Of a stretch of 64,000 bases of DNA, positions 40,273-49,756 are shown piece after piece. The DNA comes from Dyella amyloliquefaciens (GTDB lineage: Bacteria; Pseudomonadota; Gammaproteobacteria; Xanthomonadales; Rhodanobacteraceae), in the NCBI RefSeq assembly GCF_004296575.1, contig NZ_SAYT01000001.1, positions 714,856 through 778,855 on the forward strand, written 5' to 3'. Numbering within the stretch: the first letter of the stretch is position 1; each line of letters opens with the position of its first letter. Both the position numbers and the translations under genes were made by a program. Under the pieces are notes generated by a model. It did not search any database. It was not told where the DNA came from and was given only the letters and a program-made list of their open reading frames with translations.

Positions 40273-40578
40273 ATGTCCGCGGATACGAAGACTCCGTTCG
40301 AACACGTGAACGACGTCCTTGCGCAGCTGAAAGAGATGCGCCATTACGCGAAGAACAATGTCGAAGCTCTGACGGCGCAATGGCTGTTGTTTGATGGTGA
40401 ACTGAAGAAGCTCAAGCGGGCCGGTCCGATTGAAACCTTGATGACGCGCCAGAGTGAGCTGCACGACGCGTTGAACGATGAAATCGCTGCACTCGAGGAG
40501 TTGGCTGTGACACTGCAGCCAGCGGAGGAGGAGGAGGCGGCACCTCCGGCCCAGCCGGCGGCACGCGGCAAGTCGTAG
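40273..40578 (+). CDS. Small coiled-coil hypothetical protein, 101 aa
   Basis: A charged helical protein (FEHVNDVLAQLKEMRHYAKN; ELHDALNDEIAALEELAV) with heptad character over about residues 10-80, then a Glu/Ala/Pro-rich tail. No signal or membrane segment. GAGG lies a few bases upstream of ATG 40273. It is probably a small oligomeric cytoplasmic protein of unknown role. Confidence 0.68.
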   Translation: MSADTKTPFEHVNDVLAQLKEMRHYAKNNVEALTAQWLLFDGELKKLKRAGPIETLMTRQSELHDALNDEIAALEELAVTLQPAEEEEAAPPAQPAARGKS

Positions 40579-40744
40579 GCGGCCGCGCTCAGCATCCGTC
40601 GGGCACCACGTGGGCCCCGTGATTCGCTGGCATCTACAGCTCGATTACTTCTGGTTCGCCAAGCCCTGGAGACGCAGCTGTCAAAACGCAGCGCTTGGTC
40701 CGTTGATGAAGAGGCCATGCATGCAGCTCATCGGAGATGACATG

Positions 40745-41101
40745 TCACGTCGCTTCGAACGCGCTGCGCCACCAGGTCATTGTGGCACTGTCAGTCGGCC
40801 CGTCGTAGCTCACAACGTCGAAGCGGCAAGGCCGGCTGGCATGTTGGGGGTGGTGGGACAGCCAGAGCTCGGCAGTCTGGATAAGTTTGGCCTGCTTGCT
40901 TGCCGTGACGCTCACGGCGGCACTGCCGTGGCTGCTTGTCAGGCGGTGGCGCACTTCGACGAAGACAAGGGTGTCCCGATCCAGCATCACCAGATCGAGC
41001 TCGCCATAGCGGGTGGTGTAGTTGCACTCCAGCAGTTTGAGGCCTGCGCGTTGCAGTTCCGCGCAGGCCCGTTGCTCGAAGACTGCGCCGGCGGCGCGCA
41101 T
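40745..41101 (-). CDS. yraN: YraN family protein (UPF0102), 118 aa
   Basis: The start at 41101 shares an A with the stop of lpoA (TGATG). The small restriction-endonuclease-like fold is seen in AELQRAGLKLLECNYTTRYG and GELDLVMLDRDTLVFVEVRHR, the latter carrying the Glu, Asp and Glu of the putative metal site with Arg where some members have Lys. The cellular role of YraN is still unclear, with DNA uptake and repair having been suggested. The lpoA-yraN order and divergence from rsmI are conserved in gammaproteobacteria. Confidence 0.92.
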   Translation of the reverse strand: MRAAGAVFEQRACAELQRAGLKLLECNYTTRYGELDLVMLDRDTLVFVEVRHRLTSSHGSAAVSVTASKQAKLIQTAELWLSHHPQHASRPCRFDVVSYDGPTDSATMTWWRSAFEAT

Positions 41102-42960
41102 CAGCCGTTGTTGGGGTGGTCGTTGGCCGGAGGCGGCGTGCTGTTGTCGGTCGGCGGCGCGAGTGCCGGCGCGCTGTCCATCTGAAGGCTGCCGTTGATC
41201 GGGCGGGCCAGTCCGTCCTGGAACTTGGCCCATACCAGCACACGGCGGATGCGGCCGAACTGATCCGCCGTGAGCTGGCCGCTGGCACCCGGGAGATAGC
41301 TGCCGGGGTGCGCGCGCAGCCAGTCGACGTAGGGTGCGAGGTTCCACGCATCCATGCCGAAGGCGAACAGGCGCGCCGAGGTACCGCGTGCGGCGGGCAA
41401 CAGGCCCGCGATGTCGCCGTGGTTGGGCAGGCCGGGCTGCACGTCGAACAACCAGGGGGCGTCGCAGAACTCGACGCCTTCCAGGTCGCGGTTGGCGCCG
41501 GCATCGTCCACGCCGGCGTAGATGTGCGAGGTGCCGAACACGGGCAGGTTCACCCGGGCCAGCTTGAGCTGCGGCAGCAGCAGGCGCGCCTGTTGCGGGC
41601 GCATGCTGATGAAGATGCCGGCGTTGTTCGTGGCGGTCGCGGCGGCTGCGTCGCCGCTGTCGGTGGGCATGCCCAGGCCGCTGATGGTCGAGGCGTAGTT
41701 GACGCCGGTGGCACCGAGATTACCCATGCCGGCGACCTTGCCGCCGCGCGCTTCCATCTCTGCCTTGAACGACTTGGCCGCGCGCTGCGCAAAGTCGTCG
41801 TTGCCGGCGATGACGTAGGCGTTGGTGATGCCGCCTTCGGCCATATGATCCGCAGCTTGCGATCCTTCCGTTTCCGGCAGCAGGCCGAACTCGCTCACGC
41901 CGTTGGCGGGCAGGCTCTTGTCGTCAGGATGGTTGAGCGCGAGCAGCGGTACCGGAAGCTGCGGCAGGCCGAACAGGGCGGACACTTCACCGCGCGTCAG
42001 CGGGCCGATCACCAGTTGCGCACCGTCGTTGACGGCCTGCTGATAGGCCTTGATCGCACCGTCGGCAGTGCCGGCGCTGTCGTAGATGCGCACGGGCGGG
42101 CGCGGCACGTGGTTGCGTCCGGCGTCGGCATAGGCAGCGAGGAAGCCTTCACGCACGGTGGTGCCCGCTGAGGCGGTGCTGCCGCTGATCGGCAGCAGCA
42201 GTGCCACATGCGCAGGCATCTTGAAGCCTTCGCGTACGTTGGCGCCTTCTCCCGGAATCATGGTGCCCACTTCCTGCTCCAGTGACGGAGCGGGGCGCGC
42301 CACGGCAACGCCGAGCTGGGTCAGCGCCTCGTTGACCCACGGCAGCATGCGGTCGCCTTGCTGCATGGCGGCGGCACGCTGCTTGAGCGGTTCGACTCCG
42401 AGCTGGGCAAGCACGGTGACGATCTGCTTGCGATTCTGTGCCTGGTCGATGCCACTCAATTGGCCGTCCATCTCGACGCGCGTGCGCGCGGCGCCCCACA
42501 GGTCACCGGTCTGCTGCATGGCCTGCGAGCGCAACTCCAGCAGGCGAACCTGCAGAGGGGTAGGCACGCTGAGGTTCGGTTGCGTGGTGAGCTGCAGTGC
42601 GCGCGGGGCGTTGTGCTGCTTGAGCGCGAGCTCCGCCTGCAGGAGATCCAGTCGCACCGGCTCGTCGTCGGTGAGGCGTTGTCGGCGAATGCTGTCGAGG
42701 AAGGGTGCCGCACGATCGAGCTGGCCTTCCTGGCGGTAAGCCTCGGCGGCGAGCAACTGATACTCGTCGCGATTGCCGCTGGTCTGGGCCAGCGTGAGGT
42801 ACGCCTGTGCCGCCTCGTCGAACTTGCCTTGCTGCGCCAGTACCTGGGCCTGCTGGGCCGCGGCAATCTCTGCGGGAGATCGCTGGGCTGCGGGGGGTAC
42901 GCAAGCAGTGAGTGCGAGTGAAATCAGCAGGGCGATGCCTGCAGCGCGGTACAAGCGCAT
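41101..42960 (-). CDS. lpoA: Penicillin-binding protein activator LpoA (LppC family)
   Basis: A 619-residue outer-membrane lipoprotein with lipobox LTAC (Cys20). The N-terminal third is made of TPR-like helices (RSPAEIAAAQQAQVLAQQ; GNRDEYQLLAAEAYRQEG); the C-terminal part is a periplasmic-binding-protein fold starting KMPAHVALLLPISGSTASAG and containing VIGPLTRGEVSALF and FISMRPQQARLLLPQLKL. LpoA activates PBP1A peptidoglycan synthesis from the outer membrane. The ATG at 42960 has GAAGGGA upstream. It is coupled to yraN and divergent from rsmI. Confidence 0.93.
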   Translation of the reverse strand: MRLYRAAGIALLISLALTACVPPAAQRSPAEIAAAQQAQVLAQQGKFDEAAQAYLTLAQTSGNRDEYQLLAAEAYRQEGQLDRAAPFLDSIRRQRLTDDEPVRLDLLQAELALKQHNAPRALQLTTQPNLSVPTPLQVRLLELRSQAMQQTGDLWGAARTRVEMDGQLSGIDQAQNRKQIVTVLAQLGVEPLKQRAAAMQQGDRMLPWVNEALTQLGVAVARPAPSLEQEVGTMIPGEGANVREGFKMPAHVALLLPISGSTASAGTTVREGFLAAYADAGRNHVPRPPVRIYDSAGTADGAIKAYQQAVNDGAQLVIGPLTRGEVSALFGLPQLPVPLLALNHPDDKSLPANGVSEFGLLPETEGSQAADHMAEGGITNAYVIAGNDDFAQRAAKSFKAEMEARGGKVAGMGNLGATGVNYASTISGLGMPTDSGDAAAATATNNAGIFISMRPQQARLLLPQLKLARVNLPVFGTSHIYAGVDDAGANRDLEGVEFCDAPWLFDVQPGLPNHGDIAGLLPAARGTSARLFAFGMDAWNLAPYVDWLRAHPGSYLPGASGQLTADQFGRIRRVLVWAKFQDGLARPINGSLQMDSAPALAPPTDNSTPPPANDHPNNG

Positions 42961-43052
42961 GGCCAAATCCCTTCGAGCTTTTTACGCAGATGGGCGATGA
43001 TAGCCCATTGGATCGCCGCCTCGCGGCGCACGATATGAGTACGGAGTCTACG

Positions 43053-43880
43053 ATGTCACAGATTCAGCCCGGCCAGCTATGGGTTGTCGCCACGCCGATC
43101 GGCCATCGCGACGACTTTTCCGTGCGTGCCATCGAAACCTTGCGCTCGGTGGCGGTGATCGCCGCGGAGGACACGCGGCACAGTCGCCCGCTGCTCATGC
43201 ATTACAACATCGGCACGCCACTGGTGGCCTTGCACGAGCACAACGAGCGCGATGTGGTGGATGCGATCGTGCGGCGGCTGCAGGGCGGTGAATCGGTGGC
43301 GCTGATATCCGATGCGGGCACGCCGCTGATCAGCGATCCGGGCTTCCGGCTGGTCCGCGCGGCGCGTGCGGCAGGGATCCGTTGTGTACCGGTGCCGGGC
43401 GCGTGCGCCGCCATTGCGGCGTTGTCGGTGGCAGGGTTGCCCAGCGATCGTTTCGTATTCGAAGGCTTCCTGCCGCCCAAGGCGGCCGCGCGGCGTTCGC
43501 GCTTGCAGGAACTTGCGGGCGATGCGCGTACGCTCATCTTCTATGAATCCTCGCATCGCGTGGCCGAAAGCCTCGCGGACATGCGCGATGTATTTGGCGA
43601 AGCGCGCGAAGGCGTGCTGGCGCGCGAGCTGACCAAGCTGTTCGAGACGGTGATCGGCGAGCCGCTGGGCGAGCTGGCGGCTCGCGTGGCGAATGATCCG
43701 GACCAGCAGCGCGGTGAGTGCGTGCTCCTGGTCGCGGGACGCGGTGAAGAAACCGATGCGCGCGAGGCGGAAGGGCGGCGGGTATTCGCCATCCTGCGTG
43801 AGGAACTGCCACCGGCGAAGGCCGCGAAGCTGGCGGCGGCGATCAGCGGGGCGCCGCGGAAGTTGTTGTACGAGGGTTGA
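43053..43880 (+). CDS. rsmI: 16S rRNA (cytidine(1402)-2'-O)-methyltransferase
   Basis: The tetrapyrrole-methylase fold shows VVATPIGHRDDFSVRAIETL, AAEDTRHSRPLL, ALISDAGTPLISDPG and the C-terminal SGAPRKLLYEG. The start at 43053 is chosen because GGAG lies 7 nt upstream; ATG 43035 would add six residues. RsmI methylates the ribose of C1402 in 16S rRNA, the same nucleotide whose base is methylated by RsmH encoded 2 kb downstream. It is transcribed divergently from lpoA, and a REP pair follows the stop. Confidence 0.95.
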   Translation: MSQIQPGQLWVVATPIGHRDDFSVRAIETLRSVAVIAAEDTRHSRPLLMHYNIGTPLVALHEHNERDVVDAIVRRLQGGESVALISDAGTPLISDPGFRLVRAARAAGIRCVPVPGACAAIAALSVAGLPSDRFVFEGFLPPKAAARRSRLQELAGDARTLIFYESSHRVAESLADMRDVFGEAREGVLARELTKLFETVIGEPLGELAARVANDPDQQRGECVLLVAGRGEETDAREAEGRRVFAILREELPPAKAAKLAAAISGAPRKLLYEG

Positions 43881-43900
43881 GGGTCGGGCGACCCGCTATT

Positions 43901-44017
43901 TGTAGGAGCGCACCCAGTGCGCGACTACGGTCGGGCAAGCGCCTGACAGCTGGTGCGAAAACCCAAAACTGATGCCTTGCTGTGGCTCTCCGGTCGCGCA
44001 CAGGGTGCGCTCCCACA
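43901..44017. repeat. REP/BIME-type inverted repeat pair, second copy
   Basis: Arms at 43901-43924 and 43994-44017 share the GTAGGAGCGCACC core with the pair at 35987. The right arm differs at two positions (CAGGG for CTGGG; TCCCA for TCCTA), so this copy is slightly decayed. It lies between rsmI and the RNase P RNA gene. Confidence 0.85.
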
Positions 44018-44105
44018 AATAAAGCTGCGGATTTCCGTTAAACGGAGTTGTTCGCACTTCCAACTCTCAAGCGCTTTGATCCTCACATTCCACTAGAATG
44101 CGCCC

Positions 44106-44470
<365 letters not shown>

Positions 44471-44485
44471 CCCTCCTTCTTGCCG

Positions 44486-44526
44486 GCCGTTGCCGCCGTG
44501 TCGAGTCCCGACACGGTGGCAACGGC
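44486..44526 (+). terminator. Strong hairpin after rnpB
   Basis: An 18-bp stem with one G-U pair (GCCGTTGCCGCCGTGTCG / CGACACGGTGGCAACGGC) and a 5-nt loop lies 16 bp after rnpB. No U-tract follows, but its stability and position fit a 3' processing or termination element. Confidence 0.6.
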
Positions 44527-44713
44527 CGCGTATGGAAGGTCTGAACGGACGGTTCATGCGGGATGGCATTTCGGCGGCCGGAGAGCAGTCCGGGGATGGT
44601 GGCCAGGAAACAAAAAATCCTAGTCATTCAAGCACCTTCGGATGGTTCCTCATAAAAGGCTGGAATTACTGCCAGATCACCGCCTTTCTCATTGATTCAC
44701 AAGCAAAATTCCC

Positions 44714-44742
44714 TTGACAGTCTCAGGGGGCGAGACTATCGT
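44714..44742 (+). promoter_or_regulatory. Sigma70-type promoter of the mra/dcw cluster
   Basis: A perfect -35 box TTGACA (44714-44719), a 17-bp spacer and a -10 box TATCGT (44737-44742). Transcription would start near 44749, within the MraZ box array, giving direct autoregulation. Confidence 0.8.
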
Positions 44743-44776
44743 GGGTTCCTGTGTGAAATCGTGGGAATTAGTGGAG
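44742..44776 (+). promoter_or_regulatory. MraZ operator, four direct repeats
   Basis: TGGGT (44742), TGTGA (44752), TGGGA (44762) and TGGAG (44772) recur at exact 10-bp steps, matching the TGGGN-N5 boxes to which the MraZ ring binds. Two boxes are perfect in the TGGG core and two degenerate. The array covers the expected transcription start. Confidence 0.78.
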
Positions 44777-44786
44777 CCTAACGGTC

Positions 44787-45233
44787 GTGTTCCAGGGCGA
44801 AACCGCCATCACTGTTGACGATAAGGGCCGGCTGGCCATTCCGACCGCGTACCGCGAGTTGGTGGCCGACGCCTGCGCCAATCGTCTGGTGATCACCTAC
44901 AACCCCTTCGAGACGGGCTGCCTGTGGCTGTTCCCGTATGCCGAGTGGGAAAAGGTGCGCGACCAGGTGAACGCATTGCCCAAGGTCAAGGCCGCCCATC
45001 GCGACATGCAGATGAAGCTGGTCGGTGCCGCGGCGGTGGTTGAGCCGGATGGCGCCGCCCGCCTGCTGTTGCCTGCCAGCCAGCGAGCCACCACGGGCAT
45101 CGAGAAGAAGGCGGTGCTGCTGGGCATGGGCAACAAGTTCGAGCTTTGGAGCGAACAGGCCCACCTGGCCAAGATCCGCCAGACCATCGGCGAAGACGAG
45201 ATCACTGACGAGATGGCGGAGCTGCAGCTGTAA
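44787..45233 (+). CDS. mraZ: Transcriptional regulator MraZ
   Basis: The 148-residue protein has two tandem SpoVT/AbrB-like MraZ domains: [19 protein letters not shown] near the start and [20 protein letters not shown] in the second half. The start is GTG at 44787, reading [15 protein letters not shown], which fits the family. MraZ binds TGGGN repeats upstream of its own gene and represses the dcw operon; the box array is present just upstream. First gene of the cluster, 53 bp before rsmH. Confidence 0.97.
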   Translation: MFQGETAITVDDKGRLAIPTAYRELVADACANRLVITYNPFETGCLWLFPYAEWEKVRDQVNALPKVKAAHRDMQMKLVGAAAVVEPDGAARLLLPASQRATTGIEKKAVLLGMGNKFELWSEQAHLAKIRQTIGEDEITDEMAELQL

Positions 45234-45286
45234 CCGGCAACGGTGGCAGCGCGGCGGAATTAACGGGACGGGAGCGGGAGTGCGGC

Positions 45287-46210
45287 ATGGCCGAGCAGTT
45301 GCGGCACATCCCGGTGATGCTGGGTGAAGCAGTGGAGGGACTCGCCGTGCAAACTGGCGGGCGCTATCTCGATGGCACCTTCGGACGCGGCGGTCACGCC
45401 CGCGCCGTGCTGTCGCGTCTGGGTCCCGACGGCCGCCTGCTGCTGATGGACCGCGACCCGCAGGCCATCGCCACCGCCCAGGCCGAGTTCGCCGGCGATC
45501 CGCGCGTCTCCATCCGCCACGCCAACTTCTCGACCATGGCCGAGTGGGATGAAACCGCTGGCGGCCTCGACGGCATCCTGCTCGATCTCGGCGTGTCCTC
45601 GCCCCAGCTCGACGAAGCCGCCCGCGGCTTCAGCTTCATGGCCGATGCGCCGCTCGACATGCGCATGGACACCACCCAGGGCGAGAGTGCTGCGGATTTC
45701 CTCGCGCACGCCTCGGAGAAAGAGATCGCCGACGTGCTGTGGATTTACGGCGAGGAACGCTTCAGCCGCAAGATCGCCCGCGCCATCGTCGAAGACCGCA
45801 CCGAAAACCCGATCACCCGCACCGGTCAGCTGGCCGGGCTGATCGAGCGCGTGGTGGGCCGCCGCGAGCCGGGCAAGCATCCGGCCACGCGCAGCTTCCA
45901 GGCGCTGCGCATCCGCGTGAACGGTGAACTCGACGCGCTGGCGCAGGGTCTCGAGTCGGCGCTGGAGCTGCTCAAAGTGGGCGGCCGTCTTTCCATCATC
46001 AGCTTCCACTCGCTGGAAGATCGCGCCGTGAAGCTGTTCATCCGCGACCACTCCGGTCGCGTGCAGGGCAGCCGTCGTGGTCCGCCGGTGGCTGCAGCGC
46101 CGGCACGCCTGGCAGCCGTGGGCAAGGCCCAGTTTCCTTCGGACGAAGAGCTCTCCGTCAATCCGCGCTCCCGCTCGGCCGTGCTGCGCGTGGCGGAGAA
46201 ACTCGGATGA
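45287..46210 (+). CDS. rsmH: 16S rRNA (cytosine(1402)-N4)-methyltransferase
   Basis: The 307-residue SAM-dependent enzyme (MraW) shows HIPVMLGEAVEGL, GRYLDGTFGRGGHA (SAM site), GILLDLGVSSPQLDEAARGF, PLDMRMD and SIISFHSLEDRAVK. It methylates the base of C1402 in 16S rRNA and so complements RsmI. The start at 45287 has a G-rich Shine-Dalgarno sequence (GGAGCGGGAG). The stop overlaps ftsL (ATGA), as is usual for this operon. Confidence 0.98.
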   Translation: MAEQLRHIPVMLGEAVEGLAVQTGGRYLDGTFGRGGHARAVLSRLGPDGRLLLMDRDPQAIATAQAEFAGDPRVSIRHANFSTMAEWDETAGGLDGILLDLGVSSPQLDEAARGFSFMADAPLDMRMDTTQGESAADFLAHASEKEIADVLWIYGEERFSRKIARAIVEDRTENPITRTGQLAGLIERVVGRREPGKHPATRSFQALRIRVNGELDALAQGLESALELLKVGGRLSIISFHSLEDRAVKLFIRDHSGRVQGSRRGPPVAAAPARLAAVGKAQFPSDEELSVNPRSRSAVLRVAEKLG

Positions 46211-46476
46211 AGGCCATCGGCGCCCTCTTCATGCTGATCCTGATCGCGGCGGTGCTGTCCAGCGCCATTGCCGTGGTGTGGACGCGCCATGAGAGTCGCG
46301 TGCTGTTCGTCGAGCTCACCCGTCTGCAGAACGCGCGCGACGACATCAACATCGAATACGGCAAGCTGGAACTGGAGCAGGCCACCTGGGCCGAGCCGCG
46401 CCGCGTGGACGAAGAGGCGCGGAAGCTGGGCATGCTCAATCCCAAGCCGCAAGACATCCAGCTGGTGCGTCGATGA
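46207..46476 (+). CDS. ftsL: Cell division protein FtsL
   Basis: An 89-residue bitopic membrane protein: a helix at about 4-24 (IGALFMLILIAAVLSSAIAV) followed by a periplasmic coiled coil (LTRLQNARDDINIEYGKLEL) ending in KLGMLNPKPQDIQLV, the conserved LGM tail. FtsL forms a complex with FtsB and FtsQ and activates FtsWI. The start and stop codons overlap both neighbours by 4 bp. Confidence 0.95.
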   Translation: MKAIGALFMLILIAAVLSSAIAVVWTRHESRVLFVELTRLQNARDDINIEYGKLELEQATWAEPRRVDEEARKLGMLNPKPQDIQLVRR

Positions 46477-48287
46477 AGCCGCGCCCGCGCACGACACCTT
46501 CGCCCACCCGCCGCCGCACCGCGGCCCCCAGCGCCCGCCGCCGCATGTTGCTGGTGGTGGGCGTGCTGTCGCTGGCCTCGCTGGGCCTGGTGGCGCGTGC
46601 GTTCGACCTGCAGGTGGTGCGCAAGGAGTTCTACCAGAACCAGGGTGACGCCCGTTTCCTGCGCGAAGTGCCCATCGCGGTGTCGCGCGGCACCATTTTC
46701 GATCGCAACGGCGAGCCGCTGGCGGTGTCCACGCCGGTCGTTTCGATCTGGGCCAATCCGTCCGAGGTGCTGAACAGCGAAGACAAGCTGCCGGCGCTGG
46801 CCAAGGCCATCGGCATGGATACGGACGCGCTCAAGCAGTACCTGATGCAGCGTTCGGAGCGCGAGTTCGTCTACCTGAAGCGCCAGATGTCGCCGGATGC
46901 GGCACAGGTGGTGCTCGACCTCGCCGTGCCGGGCGTCAACGGCCAGCGCGAATTCCGCCGCTTCTATCCGTCGGGCCCGGTGACCTCGCACGTGCTGGGC
47001 TTCACCAACATCGACGACCACGGCCAGGAAGGCCTGGAACTGGCCTTCGACGACTGGCTAGCAGGCAAGCCGGGTGCCAAGCGCGTGATCCGCGATCGCA
47101 TGGGCCACGTGGTGGAAGACGTGGAACTGGTGCGCGCGCCGCAGCCGGGTCGCGACATCACGCTAAGCATCGACCGCCGCATCCAGTTCCTCGCCTACAA
47201 CGAGCTGAAGAACACCATCGAGCAGTCCGATGCGGACTCCGGTTCGATGGTGATCCTCGACGTGCATACCGGCGAAGTGCTGGCCATGGTCAACTGGCCG
47301 ACCTACAACCCGAACGCCTTGCGCGGCAGCAATCCGTCGAGCCGCCGCAACCGCGCGATGACCGACGTGGTGGAGCCGGGCTCCACCATCAAGCCGTTCG
47401 TGATGGCGGCGGCGCTGTCCAGCGGCAAGTACACGCCGACCGGTCCGCTGGTCGACACCGGCAACGGCCACTTCTATTACATCTCGCACGATATCCGCGA
47501 CACACACGCCTACGGCATGCTGTCGCCGACCGGCATCATCGCCAAGTCCAGCAATATCGGCGCCGCCAAGGTCGCGATGACGCTGGATACCGGCCTGATG
47601 TACGACACCTACCGTGCCTTCGGCTTCGGCAACAGCACCAACAGCGGCTTTCCGGGCGAAGCCTCCGGTTACCTCAAGCCAGGCAAGAGCTGGGGCATGC
47701 TGGAGAAGGCCATCCTGGCTTACGGTTACGGCCTCAACGTGACGCCGCTGCAGCTGGCGAACGGCTACGCCACCATCGCCGACAGCGGCGTGATGCACCT
47801 GCCCACCTTCGTGAAGGGCTCGGACAACGACGCCAAGCAGATCGTCGATCCCAAGATCGCCAACGAGCTGGTGCAGATGATGGTGGCGGTGACGCAGCCG
47901 GGTGGCACCGGTGCACCCTACGCGTGGATCGCCAACTACGGCGTGGCCGGCAAGTCGGGTACGGCGCACAAGGCCACCGCCGGCGGCTACTCCAAGAACA
48001 ACTACAGCTCGGCCTTCGCCGGCATCGTGCCCGCGTCCAATCCGCGCCTCGCGGCTGTCGTGATCATCGATAACCCCAGGAAGGGCAGCTACTACGGCGC
48101 GCTGGTCTCCGGTCCCGTGTTCTCCAAGGTCGTGGACGGCGCACTGCGCCTGCTGGACGTGCCGCCAGACAATATCGGGCGCTGGTACGTCGGCGGCCCG
48201 CTGCAGGGACAGAACGGTTTGACCAGCAACAAACAGCCCGACGTGGAACCGGTGCCCGACGCACCGATCGAGGAGGCGACACCATGA
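46473..48287 (+). CDS. ftsI: Peptidoglycan transpeptidase FtsI (PBP3)
   Basis: The 604-residue class B penicillin-binding protein has a cytoplasmic Arg/Pro-rich start, a membrane helix (about 24-44), a pedestal domain (AVSRGTIFDRNGEPLAVSTP) and a transpeptidase domain with active Ser304 in STIKP, SSN in AKSSNIGAAK and KSGTA at about 494. It crosslinks septal peptidoglycan with FtsW. The C-terminal tail is Pro/Glu-rich. It overlaps ftsL and murE by 4 bp each. Confidence 0.98.
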   Translation: MKPRPRTTPSPTRRRTAAPSARRRMLLVVGVLSLASLGLVARAFDLQVVRKEFYQNQGDARFLREVPIAVSRGTIFDRNGEPLAVSTPVVSIWANPSEVLNSEDKLPALAKAIGMDTDALKQYLMQRSEREFVYLKRQMSPDAAQVVLDLAVPGVNGQREFRRFYPSGPVTSHVLGFTNIDDHGQEGLELAFDDWLAGKPGAKRVIRDRMGHVVEDVELVRAPQPGRDITLSIDRRIQFLAYNELKNTIEQSDADSGSMVILDVHTGEVLAMVNWPTYNPNALRGSNPSSRRNRAMTDVVEPGSTIKPFVMAAALSSGKYTPTGPLVDTGNGHFYYISHDIRDTHAYGMLSPTGIIAKSSNIGAAKVAMTLDTGLMYDTYRAFGFGNSTNSGFPGEASGYLKPGKSWGMLEKAILAYGYGLNVTPLQLANGYATIADSGVMHLPTFVKGSDNDAKQIVDPKIANELVQMMVAVTQPGGTGAPYAWIANYGVAGKSGTAHKATAGGYSKNNYSSAFAGIVPASNPRLAAVVIIDNPRKGSYYGALVSGPVFSKVVDGALRLLDVPPDNIGRWYVGGPLQGQNGLTSNKQPDVEPVPDAPIEEATP

Positions 48288-49756
48288 GCGCCCGCCTCGA
48301 CCGGCTTCTCCACGGCATCGCCGACACCCCGGGTGTTGGCGATATCGTCGTTTCAGGGCTCACGCTGGATTCGCGCGAGGTGAAGCCCGGCGATGCATTC
48401 TTTGCACTTCGCGGCACGCGCGAGCACGGCATCAGTTTTGCGAAGGGTGCGGTGGCACGCGGCGCACGCGTCGTGCTGGCCGAAGCGCCTGCGGCCGACG
48501 CTGCGGGCATCGATGTGCCGGTGCTGTGGGTCGATGGCCTGCATGGCAAGGTCGGTGAGATCGCCGCGCGTTTCTTCGGGCGTCCGTCCGAGTCGCTGCA
48601 CGTGATCGGCGTGACCGGCACCAACGGCAAGACCTCCACCGTGCAGCTGCTCGCGCAGGCGCTGGAGCTGCTCGGCCATCGCGCCGCCACCATCGGCACG
48701 CTGGGCGCCGGGCTGCATGGCCAGATCAACGAAGGCGAGCGCACCACGCCGGATGCCATCAACGTGCAGGGCCTGCTGGCCTCCTTCCGCGAGCAGGGTG
48801 CATCGCACGTAGCCATGGAAGTGTCCTCGCATGCGCTGGAACAAGGTCGCGTGGGCGCGGTCGCATTCGAGGTGGCTGCGTTCACCAATCTCACCCGCGA
48901 CCATCTCGACTACCACGGCAGCATGGAGGCCTACGGCGAAGCCAAGGCCAAGCTGTTCGCGTGGCCGACGTTGAAGGGCGCCGCGATCAATGTCGATGAC
49001 GCGTTCGGCCGCACGCTGGCCGGCCGCCTGCCGCAGGGTGTGCATGCGCTGCGCCTGAGCGCCGAGGGCGATGCGGCTGCCGAGGTGCGCGCGACCGACG
49101 TGGTGACCTCCGCCGAAGGCCTCGCGTTCACCCTGCATACGCCGTGGGGCGAGCGCGCCGTGCGCAGCCGCCTGCTGGGCCGCTTCAATGTCGCCAACCT
49201 GCTGGCCGTGGTGGCCTGCCTCGGTGCCATGGGCGAATCGTTCGAGCGCATGGCTGACGCCATCGCCGTGCTGGAGCCGATCAACGGCCGCATGAACCGC
49301 CTCGGTGGCGTCGACGGCGTGCCGTTGGCGGTGGTCGACTACTCGCATACGCCGGATGCGCTGGAGCAGGCGCTCAAGGCGCTGCGCGCGCATTGCGAAG
49401 GCCGCCTGATCTGCGTGTTCGGCTGCGGCGGCGACCGCGATGCCGGCAAGCGTCCGCAGATGGGCGAGATCGCCGAGCGCCTGGCTGATGCCATCATCAT
49501 TACCGACGACAATCCGCGCACCGAGGACGGCGACGTCATCGTGGCGAACATCGTCGCCGGCCTTCGTCGTCCCGAAGCCGCCACGGTCGAGCGCGATCGC
49601 GCCGCCGCCATCCAGCATGCGCTCGCGTCGGCCAAGGCCGGCGACGTGGTGCTGATCGCTGGCAAGGGACACGAGACGTATCAGGAAGGCGCGACGGGGA
49701 AGCGCCCGTTCGACGACCTGGCGGTCGCCCGCCACGCGCTGGAGACACGAGCATGA
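48284..49756 (+). CDS. murE: UDP-MurNAc-L-Ala-D-Glu:meso-diaminopimelate ligase
   Basis: This 490-residue Mur ligase has the ATP loop GVTGTNGKTSTVQ, the carbamoylated Lys region and the DNPRTEDGD motif. DNPR is the signature of meso-DAP-adding MurE, so the peptidoglycan is of the usual Gram-negative type. It adds the third residue to the stem peptide. Overlaps with ftsI and murF indicate coupled translation. Confidence 0.98.
   Translation: MSARLDRLLHGIADTPGVGDIVVSGLTLDSREVKPGDAFFALRGTREHGISFAKGAVARGARVVLAEAPAADAAGIDVPVLWVDGLHGKVGEIAARFFGRPSESLHVIGVTGTNGKTSTVQLLAQALELLGHRAATIGTLGAGLHGQINEGERTTPDAINVQGLLASFREQGASHVAMEVSSHALEQGRVGAVAFEVAAFTNLTRDHLDYHGSMEAYGEAKAKLFAWPTLKGAAINVDDAFGRTLAGRLPQGVHALRLSAEGDAAAEVRATDVVTSAEGLAFTLHTPWGERAVRSRLLGRFNVANLLAVVACLGAMGESFERMADAIAVLEPINGRMNRLGGVDGVPLAVVDYSHTPDALEQALKALRAHCEGRLICVFGCGGDRDAGKRPQMGEIAERLADAIIITDDNPRTEDGDVIVANIVAGLRRPEAATVERDRAAAIQHALASAKAGDVVLIAGKGHETYQEGATGKRPFDDLAVARHALETRA

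Larger units (their letters stand above)
44471..44786. other. Spacer between rnpB and mraZ, 316 bp
   Basis: Holds a strong hairpin just after rnpB and the mraZ promoter and operator (separate entries). The middle about 180 bp shows no gene. Confidence 0.6.
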
